Shown here piece by piece: positions 52,168 to 58,498 of a stretch of 58,498 bases of DNA. Both the position numbers and the translations under genes were made by a program. The notes beneath the pieces are model-generated. The model did not search any database and was not told the DNA's origin. It saw only the letters and a list, made by a program, of their open reading frames with translations. Source of the stretch: Flavobacteriales bacterium (GTDB lineage Bacteria; Bacteroidota; Bacteroidia; Flavobacteriales_F; PHOS-HE28); assembly GCA_020852835.1 (NCBI GenBank), contig JADZAC010000012.1, positions 1-58,498 of the forward strand. The letters run 5' to 3'. Within the stretch, counting starts at the first letter, position 1. The number at the start of each line of letters is the position of its first letter.

Positions 52168-52596
52168 ATGCGCATAGCTATTGGTAGTGACCATGCGGGT
52201 TTCCAGCTGAAGGAACATTTGATGGCCTTCCTTGGGGCCAAAGACATCCAAGTCTTGGATGTGGGCACCCTAAGTGAGGAAAGCACGGACTATCCGCAAT
52301 ACGCGCATGCCGTAGCCCTTGCCGTGGTGGACGGGTCGGTGGATCTGGGCGTGGTGATCTGCGGCAGTGGAAATGGGGTGAACATCACGGCCAATAGGCA
52401 CAGCGGTATCCGGTCGGCCCTGGCCTGGTTGCCCGAAGTGGCGGCCTTGGCACGCCAGCATAATGACGCCAATGTGTTGGCCTTGCCTGCGAGGTACTTG
52501 GACAACAAGGAAGCAGAAACCATTCTGAAGGCCTTCTTGGACGCACGGTTCGAGGGCGGAAGGCACCAGCGCCGTGTTGCGGCGATAGAATGTTAG
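52168..52596 (+). CDS. rpiB: Ribose-5-phosphate isomerase B
   Basis: RpiB interconverts ribose 5-phosphate and ribulose 5-phosphate. The 142-residue protein has the opening MRIAIGSDHAGFQLKEHL (D8, H9), the DYPQYAH block (about 41-47) and the catalytic cysteine C65 in VICGSGNGVNI. Length and motifs are standard. An ATG at 52590 for the next frame overlaps its 3' end, but the following gene probably starts at 52620. Confidence 0.95.
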   Translation: MRIAIGSDHAGFQLKEHLMAFLGAKDIQVLDVGTLSEESTDYPQYAHAVALAVVDGSVDLGVVICGSGNGVNITANRHSGIRSALAWLPEVAALARQHNDANVLALPARYLDNKEAETILKAFLDARFEGGRHQRRVAAIEC

Positions 52597-52619
52597 TTTG
52601 CCAAAACTTGGCCATCAGC

Positions 52620-54155
52620 ATGAAACATATTGCAGCTGCGGGCTTGTGCGTCCTGTTGGTTACCAGTGTGATCGCCCAAGCGGATAGCCTGGAACAGCGC
52701 TATGCCGCATCCATCACCCGGGAAGACCTCCGCGAACACCTCGAGTTGCTGGCCGGTGATTCCTTGGAGGGAAGGGAGACCGGGGCCATAGGCCAGCGCC
52801 GTGCGGCCCGGTACATCATGGAACAATTCAGGGCATTCGGCATACCACCGGTCCCCGATGCCGAACGGCACGGCTTACTGGCCGATGGCTACCAACAGCA
52901 GTTTCCCTTGGTACTTTCCCGTTTGGGCGGTATTTCCATGAAGGTGGGCGGGAAGCAGTATGGATTTCTAAAGGATTTCTGCTATTTCACGGAAGCTCTC
53001 CACGCCGGATTGGACGCGGGGGAAGTCATGGTGCTCACCCCGCGTTCCTTGGGCGGTGTGCGCCTGGGGGGCGCAAGCCCGGTGGTGCTTTTGTTGGATG
53101 CCAACGGTAGTGATCAACGGCTGCTGACTGAGCAGGCCATGGAGACCTTGGAGGGCACACAGGCCAGGGTATTGCTCGTGGTGGATGATAGCGCGGCATG
53201 GATGATGCGCAAATTCGGCCCTTACCTCGCCCATGGAAGGATGCAGTTGGCCAAAGAGCCGGCACATAAGGCCGATGGGCCGCATAAGGAGGGATTGCAA
53301 GTGCTGGTGGTAACTCCCGAACTTGCCCAAGCCATCTTGGACCATGGGCAACTTTCCCGCGCAAAAGCGGGAAAAATGGCCAGCAAGAAAAGATTATTGA
53401 TCAGGGTACCGGTGGAATTTGCCTACACCTCAAGAAACGAACGGCTCAACTCGGAGAATGTGTTGGGCTTTGTGGAAGGAGGTGACAGGAAGAATGAAGT
53501 CGTGGTGGTAACTGCGCACTACGACCACATCGGAGTGATCGATGGGGAGGTCCACAACGGAGCGGATGACGATGGTTCCGGCACGGTTGCCGTGCTGGAA
53601 ATGGCGCAAGCCTTTGCCTTGGCGAAGGCAGAAGGCCATGGGCCCCGGCGAAGCCTCTTGTTCATGACAGTTAGCGGAGAGGAGAAGGGCCTGTTGGGTT
53701 CAGCGTGGTATGCGCAGAACCCGGTGTTTCCATTGGACAGTACCGTGGCGGACCTGAATATTGACATGATCGGCCGCACGGATTCGGTGCACGGTGATAG
53801 TTCCCGCTATGTGTATGTGATCGGCAGCAGGCGTATCAGCTCGGAGCTGGGGGACATCATAGAGCAGAAGAACGCCCGTTGGACCGGGTTGGACCTGGAC
53901 TACACCTTCGATGCAGAGAACGACCCCAACCGGTTCTACTACCGCAGCGACCACTACAACTTTGCCAAGCACGGAGTGCCCATCGCCTTTTTCTTCAATG
54001 GAGTTCATGCGGATTATCACGGGCCGTATGACGAGGTGCACAAGATCCGGTTCGACCTGCTCCAACAACGCACACTTTTGGTGTTCCACACCGCATGGGA
54101 ACTGGCCAACCGTGAGGACCGCATCCTGAAGAACGGGCCGGAGGGGCGGAAGTGA
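52620..54155 (+). CDS. M28 family zinc peptidase, exported
   Basis: The 511-residue protein has a signal peptide (MKHIAAAGLCVLLVTSVIAQ) and the M28 metal ligands: HYDH in VVTAHYDHIG, NGADDDGSG, SGEEKGLLGSAWYAQ, NIDMIGRTD, and a final His in HADYHGPYDEVHK. A PA-like insert lies between about residues 100 and 270. Unlike the M28 peptidase at 20.6 kb it has no PDZ domain; the two share the same opening pattern (LAGDSLEGRETGAIGQRRAA versus LADDSMMGRETGTKGEQMAA), so they are paralogues. Its TGA abuts the stop of the convergent gene with no spacer. Confidence 0.92.
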   Translation: MKHIAAAGLCVLLVTSVIAQADSLEQRYAASITREDLREHLELLAGDSLEGRETGAIGQRRAARYIMEQFRAFGIPPVPDAERHGLLADGYQQQFPLVLSRLGGISMKVGGKQYGFLKDFCYFTEALHAGLDAGEVMVLTPRSLGGVRLGGASPVVLLLDANGSDQRLLTEQAMETLEGTQARVLLVVDDSAAWMMRKFGPYLAHGRMQLAKEPAHKADGPHKEGLQVLVVTPELAQAILDHGQLSRAKAGKMASKKRLLIRVPVEFAYTSRNERLNSENVLGFVEGGDRKNEVVVVTAHYDHIGVIDGEVHNGADDDGSGTVAVLEMAQAFALAKAEGHGPRRSLLFMTVSGEEKGLLGSAWYAQNPVFPLDSTVADLNIDMIGRTDSVHGDSSRYVYVIGSRRISSELGDIIEQKNARWTGLDLDYTFDAENDPNRFYYRSDHYNFAKHGVPIAFFFNGVHADYHGPYDEVHKIRFDLLQQRTLLVFHTAWELANREDRILKNGPEGRK

Positions 54156-55415
54156 TCACACGGCTGGTTCCCGCAACAGTTCCACAAGGGCGTTTTCCAT
54201 GCGTTCCTTGAAGTGGATATAGCGTGCTCCTGTACCGGGACCATAGATGCCCGTGTAGATATGCCGCACGGTTCCGTCCCGCCCAATGAGCAGCGTTGTG
54301 GGATAGCTTTTCAGCTTGCTGATGAACGGAAGCTTCCGTACCACTGAGTCGCTCTGGGCCATACCGCCGTAGAGCAGGTCATATTCGATGCCCAGCTTTG
54401 ATCTGAAATGGCGAATGGCCGAGAGTGCACGGGCACGATCGGGATAGCGTTCAAAAGCCACCGCCACCGCCTCCAGGCCTTCATTGTGGTATTTTCCGTA
54501 AAGCTCATCCAGCATACGGCTTTGGTCCATGCAGTTCGGGCACCAGGTGCCCATGATTTCCACAACAACGGCTTTGCCCTTGTACCGTGCATCAGCCAGC
54601 GAACGCATGGTTCCGTCCATATCCGGCAAGGTGAAGGCAACAGGATGGCGGGGATCAAGCTGGGTCAATGTTTCGTCATTGGCCAAGGTGAACGATGGGT
54701 TCCTCACGGCGTACCACGCCTGCTTCCAACGGTGGCCACTGCGGAATTCGCCAACAATGCTGTCGTTGCGGATCGCCGCCCGGAAAAGGTAGGCCTGAAA
54801 GCCATTGAAGGTGGAGAGGAAAAGGGAATCTTGTGTGGTGATCCCTTCCAAGAACCGAAGGTCACCCGTTTCCGTGGCGAAGCTGCCCTTCACGTGGCTT
54901 CCGTTCACGGAAAAAATGCCGATTGCCGGTTCGCTGTTCTCTCCATCCAGGAAATGCACTTCCCAGTCTCCTGCAAGTGCCACTGCAGAAGGAGCGGCAG
55001 GGCCGTGGAACCGGGGCTGCCGCCCTAGTTTGGCGGTGAAGGGTATGGCATAGCCCGGCCCTTTATAGAAATTGTACCACCAGCCGTGGAAGCAGGCTGA
55101 ATCTCTTATGGTGCCGCGGAACTCGGAATCGAACAAGGGCATGCGCACCTTGATGCTGTCGCCCTTCACCAGCACGGAATCTACCACGATAGTTTCGTCC
55201 TGGTTGTGCACGTACAGCCGCCAATGGCCTTGCTCGTGCTCCAGATCGAACTGAAAAGGCAGGTTTACCTCTGCAGCGGTGCTGTCCAGGTCCAGCACCA
55301 TATGCCAAGGACCGGTTGCCGGTACCGGATCAAGGGTCCTTTGTGCGCCGGGCGGTGGGTCGCATGCCGCCAAGAGCAGGCAGCCGGAAATGGATAAGGC
55401 GGTAGCGTACCTCAT
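54156..55415 (-). CDS. Lipoprotein with C-terminal TlpA/ResA-like thioredoxin domain
   Basis: The 419-residue protein has a lipobox (LLLAAC, C18). Residues about 35-240 form two related beta-rich blocks (VVDSVLVKGDSIKVRMPLFDSEFRGT and DWEVHFLDG...GSFATETGDLRFLEG). A redox domain follows with the active site WCPNC (C292, C295), in VVVEIMGTWCPNCMDQ, and the cis-Pro region SYPTTLLIGRDG. It probably reduces disulfides or assists cytochrome c or envelope maturation on the periplasmic face. It is convergent with the M28 gene, stop to stop. Confidence 0.88.
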   Translation of the reverse strand: MRYATALSISGCLLLAACDPPPGAQRTLDPVPATGPWHMVLDLDSTAAEVNLPFQFDLEHEQGHWRLYVHNQDETIVVDSVLVKGDSIKVRMPLFDSEFRGTIRDSACFHGWWYNFYKGPGYAIPFTAKLGRQPRFHGPAAPSAVALAGDWEVHFLDGENSEPAIGIFSVNGSHVKGSFATETGDLRFLEGITTQDSLFLSTFNGFQAYLFRAAIRNDSIVGEFRSGHRWKQAWYAVRNPSFTLANDETLTQLDPRHPVAFTLPDMDGTMRSLADARYKGKAVVVEIMGTWCPNCMDQSRMLDELYGKYHNEGLEAVAVAFERYPDRARALSAIRHFRSKLGIEYDLLYGGMAQSDSVVRKLPFISKLKSYPTTLLIGRDGTVRHIYTGIYGPGTGARYIHFKERMENALVELLREPAV

Positions 55416-55459
55416 TAGCTGGGTAAGACGAACATACTGCGGGTAAGCAGCGCCGAACT

Positions 55460-55494
55460 CACGGATATCGGCAATTGCAGGATTCCTGTCCGTG
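55460..55494 (-). terminator. Two-stage inverted repeat downstream of the aldehyde dehydrogenase gene
   Basis: CACGGA (55460-55465) pairs with TCCGTG (55489-55494). Inside it, CAGGA-T-TCCTG (55478-55488) makes a second stem. It falls in the 105-bp gap between the dehydrogenase stop and the lipoprotein start, both on the minus strand. Confidence 0.3.
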
Positions 55495-55520
55495 CCGGCT
55501 TCAACGAGTCGACAAGCACA

Positions 55521-57077
55521 TCACAGGTCAAACTTGATACCCTGCGCCAAGGGCACGGTGGTACCGTAGTTGATCGTGTTGGTTTGGCGCCGCATGTAAA
55601 CCTTCCACGCGTCCGACCCGCTTTCACGACCGCCTCCGGTTTCCTTTTCACCGCCGAAAGCCCCGCCGATCTCAGCTCCGCTGGTGCCGATGTTTACGTT
55701 GGCAATGCCGCAATCGCTCCCGGCTGCGCCAAGGAACTGCTCCATCTCGCGCATATCGGTGGTCATGATCGAGGAGGAAAGTCCCTGTTTGACGTTGTTC
55801 TGGACCGCAATGGCCTCCTTCACATCGCCGGTGTAGCGCATCACATACAAGATGGGGGCAAATGTTTCCTCTTGCACAATGGCCATTTCAGGATCTGCTT
55901 CCACCACGGCCGGCTTCACATAGCACCCGGTTGAAAATGCCGGGCCTTCCAGAACACCCCCTTCCACCAGCATTCGGCCACCCTGTTCCCGGGCTGCTTT
56001 GAGGGCATTGAGATAGGCAGCAACAGCGGAACGGTCGATCAGCGGCCCAACGTGGTTCTTTTCGTCCAGGGGATCGCCAATACGCAACTGGCCGTAGGCT
56101 GCAACCAACTTTTCAGTAAAAGCCTTGTACACTGCGCTGTGGATGATCAAGCGGCGGGTTGTTGTGCAGCGTTGACCTGCCGTGCCGACTGCGCCGAACA
56201 ACGCCGCATGCAATGCGATGTTGAGGTCGGCTTTTTCGGTAATGATGATGGCGTTGTTGCCACCAAGCTCCAGCAAGGAGCGCCCTAAACGTTGGCTTAC
56301 CGCAGTGCCAACGGCTTTGCCCATTTGGGTGCTCCCGGTGGCACTGATCAATGGGACCCGTTCATCATGGATCATCCATTCTCCCACCTCACGGGCACCA
56401 TTCAGCAGCACACTGACCCCTTCAGGAACCTGGTTACGGCTGAACACTTCCGCAATGATCGCTTGGCAGGCCAAGCTGCATAAAGGGGTTTTCCCGCTGG
56501 GTTTCCAAAGGGTAACATCTCCACAAACCCACGCCAATGCCGTATTCCAGCTCCAAACTGCCACCGGAAAGTTGAACGCGGTAATGATGCCCACGGCACC
56601 CAACGGATGCCATTGTTCATACATGCGGTGATCGGGCCTTTCACTGTGCATGGTCAACCCGTGCAGTTGACGCGAGAGGCCTACTGCGAAGTCGCAGATA
56701 TCGATCATCTCCTGAACTTCGCCCAAGCCTTCCTGGTAGCTTTTGCCCATTTCGTAGCTCACCAGCTTTCCCAATGCGGCTTTGTGTTTGCGGAGTTCTT
56801 CTCCGAATTGGCGGACAACTTCGCCGCGCTTGGGGGCAGGCCAACTGCGCCACTCCAGGAATGCTTGTTGGGAGGTGGCCAGGCAGTGGTCATATTCAGC
56901 CCGGGAGGCACCCCGGACCACGCCGAGTTGGCCGCCATCCACCGGTGAGGTGGATACCAGCCTACCACCTTCTCCCTTGAGCCAGTTTTTCCCGGTGGAA
57001 ACTCCGGAATGTTCCTTAGTGATGTTCCATTGCTTGAGTAGGTCGGCAATTCGGGAAGGGGCGGTCAGTGTGCTCAT
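55521..57077 (-). CDS. ALDH7-type aldehyde dehydrogenase (piperideine-6-carboxylate/aminoadipate semialdehyde dehydrogenase-like)
   Basis: The 518-residue NAD(P)-dependent enzyme would oxidise alpha-aminoadipate semialdehyde in lysine breakdown; relatives are named AmaB/PcD or antiquitin. It has the catalytic E270 (LLELGGNNAII) and C304 (GTAGQRCTTTRR), the NAD-binding WKPSGKTPL and ATGSTQMGKAVG, and the C-terminal SGAEIGGAFGGEKETGGGRESGSDAWKVYMRRQTNTINY that is typical of ALDH7. The ATG at 57077 fits the TACCTTTG box upstream; a longer frame to 57146 is not protein-like. No other lysine-pathway gene is nearby. Confidence 0.92.
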   Translation of the reverse strand: MSTLTAPSRIADLLKQWNITKEHSGVSTGKNWLKGEGGRLVSTSPVDGGQLGVVRGASRAEYDHCLATSQQAFLEWRSWPAPKRGEVVRQFGEELRKHKAALGKLVSYEMGKSYQEGLGEVQEMIDICDFAVGLSRQLHGLTMHSERPDHRMYEQWHPLGAVGIITAFNFPVAVWSWNTALAWVCGDVTLWKPSGKTPLCSLACQAIIAEVFSRNQVPEGVSVLLNGAREVGEWMIHDERVPLISATGSTQMGKAVGTAVSQRLGRSLLELGGNNAIIITEKADLNIALHAALFGAVGTAGQRCTTTRRLIIHSAVYKAFTEKLVAAYGQLRIGDPLDEKNHVGPLIDRSAVAAYLNALKAAREQGGRMLVEGGVLEGPAFSTGCYVKPAVVEADPEMAIVQEETFAPILYVMRYTGDVKEAIAVQNNVKQGLSSSIMTTDMREMEQFLGAAGSDCGIANVNIGTSGAEIGGAFGGEKETGGGRESGSDAWKVYMRRQTNTINYGTTVPLAQGIKFDL

Positions 57078-57103
57078 CAGAACAAGGGGTCTAATTGGGG
57101 CGG

Positions 57104-57111
57104 CAAAGGTA
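57104..57111 (-). promoter_or_regulatory. Putative -7 box of the ALDH7-type gene (TACCTTTG)
   Basis: On the minus strand a perfect TAnnTTTG match, 26 bases before the ATG at 57077. The rest of the roughly 200-bp gap to the methyltransferase gene shows no gene; CTTGAT...ATCAAG (57271-57290) overlaps the methyltransferase stop and may be a weak hairpin. Confidence 0.5.
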
Positions 57112-57285
57112 CGGCCATTTGCCGGGGAGTTAGGTGGAGCGGCCAAACAGCAGTTCTCAAGAAATGGGAATGGGAATAAACAACAGAGAATCAGGGAGTT
57201 GGAATGACGCCATTAGCTGGTCCACAACAAGCATTCGCCGGATGAGCGGAGGTGAGCATCCATAGAAAGGCTTGATGACGGGAAA

Positions 57286-58197
57286 TCAAGAATTTTGGGC
57301 CTTATCGATGTTTTTTGGTTTTTGGGCCAAATACATGGTGCTGGATGTTGGCCGATTTTGAAGCAAGGCGATCAAATTGGACCACATACCAACAGCTACA
57401 CCTTTAACAAGTGCTAAGGCTTGGCTTGCCCCTCGGTATTGTTCACTGAGCATGGCGACATAGGGTGCGTCGAACCACATATTCTTAACCCCAACGAGCT
57501 GAAAGCCGGTTTCGGTGAGTAATTGAACCAGGTCTTGCTGACGGAAGTGGAAAAGGTGACGGGGTACATCCCAGGCTGCCCATGCCTCGCCATAGTAGTT
57601 GCAATCCCAGCTTTCCCGATCTGGAACGGCGGCAATGAGAACAGCGCCCGGGCTCATTTGTTCAAATAGTTGGTGCAGGGTGGCACGCGGGTCTGGAACG
57701 TGTTCGAGCACATGCCAAAGGGTGACCAGGTCGAATTGGGAAGTGATGGGCAGGTGCGCCAGCGTGGGCACCACCGGCAGTCCTTTTTGAGCTGCAATAC
57801 TTCGCGCGATCGGACTGATTTCGACCCCTTGCACCTGAAATCCTTGTTGCGCGATATAGGCTAGGAAGTTGCCCGTTCCACAGCCAACGTCCAAGGCATG
57901 GCCGGTACGCTTGAATTTGGATATTAGCGCGTATTTATTGCGGATGGCTATGCGCCGTACGGTGTGGTAAATACGGGAACGAAAGTCTTGTGCACCTGAG
58001 GCATGCGAAATGTAATCGGCTGAGAGGTAGTATTGTCCGATGCAATCTTGGGAGGGTCTGGGTGAGGTGAAGGCGAAACCGCACTGGGAGCAGCATTTGA
58101 TCGAGAAGGTTGCATGGCTTACGGTGTGGTCCTTTGGTTGCGCACAGTGTTGGAGGGCCGTGTTCCCGCAAACAAGGCATTGTTGTATGTCTTCCAT
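57286..58197 (-). CDS. Class I SAM-dependent methyltransferase with N-terminal zinc-ribbon-like motif
   Basis: The 303-residue protein begins with CLVCGN and CCSQCGF, two cysteine pairs (about residues 7-10 and 32-35), then FTSPRPSQDCIGQYY. The Rossmann core follows with motif I HALDVGCGTGNFLAYIAQQG, the acidic VQGVEIS strand end, LVTLWHVLEHVPDP (motif II/III type) and LIAAVPD. This layout is typical of methyltransferases acting on sugars or other small molecules in surface polysaccharide pathways; the substrate cannot be read. GC content and codon use look lower than in most of the window. The ATG at 58197 is preferred over GTG 58209, which would overlap the parS-like site. Confidence 0.9.
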   Translation of the reverse strand: MEDIQQCLVCGNTALQHCAQPKDHTVSHATFSIKCCSQCGFAFTSPRPSQDCIGQYYLSADYISHASGAQDFRSRIYHTVRRIAIRNKYALISKFKRTGHALDVGCGTGNFLAYIAQQGFQVQGVEISPIARSIAAQKGLPVVPTLAHLPITSQFDLVTLWHVLEHVPDPRATLHQLFEQMSPGAVLIAAVPDRESWDCNYYGEAWAAWDVPRHLFHFRQQDLVQLLTETGFQLVGVKNMWFDAPYVAMLSEQYRGASQALALVKGVAVGMWSNLIALLQNRPTSSTMYLAQKPKNIDKAQNS

Positions 58198-58201
58198 GGT
58201 G

Positions 58202-58217
58202 TGTTCCACGTGGAACG
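58202..58217. promoter_or_regulatory. parS-like ParB-binding site
   Basis: TGTTCCACGTGGAACG contains the perfect 14-bp palindrome GTTCCACGTGGAAC and matches the parS sequence TGTTCCACGTGGAACA in 15 of 16 positions. It lies in the 28-bp gap between mnmG and the methyltransferase. mnmG (gidA) is near the replication origin in many bacteria, and ParB sites cluster there. I found no second good copy of this dyad in the window. Confidence 0.7.
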
Positions 58218-58225
58218 ATCAGGTG

Positions 58226-58498
58226 TTATCGCCCAAGATAGATCATCAATACACTGATGTCTGCGGGAGAGATTCCGCTTACCCGTGAGGCTTGACCTAG
58301 GGTGCTGGGTTGTATTTGACTGAGCTTAAGTCTGGCTTCCATAGAGAGCGAGGTGAGTTGGTGGTAGGGCATGTCTGGTTGCAATGGCACACTGTCAAGG
58401 CGCTTTAGGCGTTCGGCCAACTCGCGTTCTTTTTGGATGTAGCCGTCGTATTTGAGTTGGATTTCCACCTGCTCGAGAACCTCGTTTCGAAGAGGATC
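58226..58498 (-). CDS. mnmG: tRNA uridine-5-carboxymethylaminomethyl modification enzyme MnmG, C-terminal part only
   Basis: The last 90 residues of MnmG/GidA run off the right edge of the window. The frame is open to base 58498 and reads EVLEQVEIQLKYDGYIQKE, then the helical C-terminal domain (MPYHQLTSLSMEARLKLSQIQPSTLGQASRVSGISPADISVLMIYLGR). This domain recruits the partner MnmE for the wobble-uridine modification. The N-terminal FAD-binding part lies outside the window. The gene is followed, on the same strand, by the parS-like site and the methyltransferase. Confidence 0.95.
   Translation of the reverse strand, partial: DPLRNEVLEQVEIQLKYDGYIQKERELAERLKRLDSVPLQPDMPYHQLTSLSMEARLKLSQIQPSTLGQASRVSGISPADISVLMIYLGR

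Overview
The window is a stretch of chromosome from a GC-rich Bacteroidota, most likely a Flavobacteriales-type organism. It carries a type IX secretion system (T9SS) gene (sprE/porW), a secreted protein with a T9SS C-terminal sorting domain, an ATP synthase operon that lacks atpD and atpC, and start-proximal promoter boxes of the Bacteroidota TAnnTTTG type. I saw no rRNA, tRNA, CRISPR array, integrase or transposase. Most of it reads as core genome, with small accessory patches.

Layout. 1-5.2 kb: the 3' part of an M13 metallopeptidase, thiL and dxs. 5.2-6.1 kb: a decayed zeta-toxin-like cassette behind a strong hairpin, with one intact 50-residue companion ORF. 6.1-9.9 kb (minus): a seven-repeat T9SS cargo protein and a short GH2 beta-mannosidase. 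9.9-20.5 kb (plus): an Xaa-Pro aminopeptidase, sprE/porW, a bactofilin, two small membrane proteins and atpB-E-F-H-A-G, closed by an 18-bp hairpin. 20.6-34.8 kb: an M28-PDZ peptidase overlapping gpsA, comF, a coiled-coil membrane protein, a 1164-residue predicted outer-membrane barrel, a peptide-binding lipoprotein, an OmpA-like lipoprotein, a Crp/Fnr regulator, a DinB protein and a chromate transporter. 34.8-36.3 kb: ssb and a tandem universal stress protein behind an elaborate palindromic promoter region. 36.4-39.7 kb (minus): an operon of a YfiR-like protein, a TPR protein and a HAMP-PP2C (SpoIIE) phosphatase. 40.0-42.8 kb (minus): ferritin, pth, rplY, prs. 43-46.4 kb: rnr, an esterase and a 60-residue membrane protein. 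46.4-51.8 kb (minus): a secreted MORN/YwqK protein, a soluble multi-PAS histidine kinase and a LytTR response regulator. 52.2-58.5 kb: rpiB, a second M28 peptidase, a thioredoxin-fold lipoprotein, an ALDH7-type dehydrogenase, a methyltransferase and the 3' end of mnmG.

The observations I rate highest are: (i) a parS-like site (GTTCCACGTGGAAC, 15/16 to the ParB site) in the 28-bp gap between mnmG and the methyltransferase, suggesting that the right edge lies in an origin-proximal centromere region; (ii) the YfiR-TPR-HAMP/PP2C operon, which looks like a YfiR signalling module with a phosphatase in place of the diguanylate cyclase; (iii) the tightly packed MORN protein-kinase-LytTR operon; and (iv) a recurrent TAnnTTYG box just upstream of start codons, which helped to choose gene starts. 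All functions are inferred from reading translated sequence; no database search was run.
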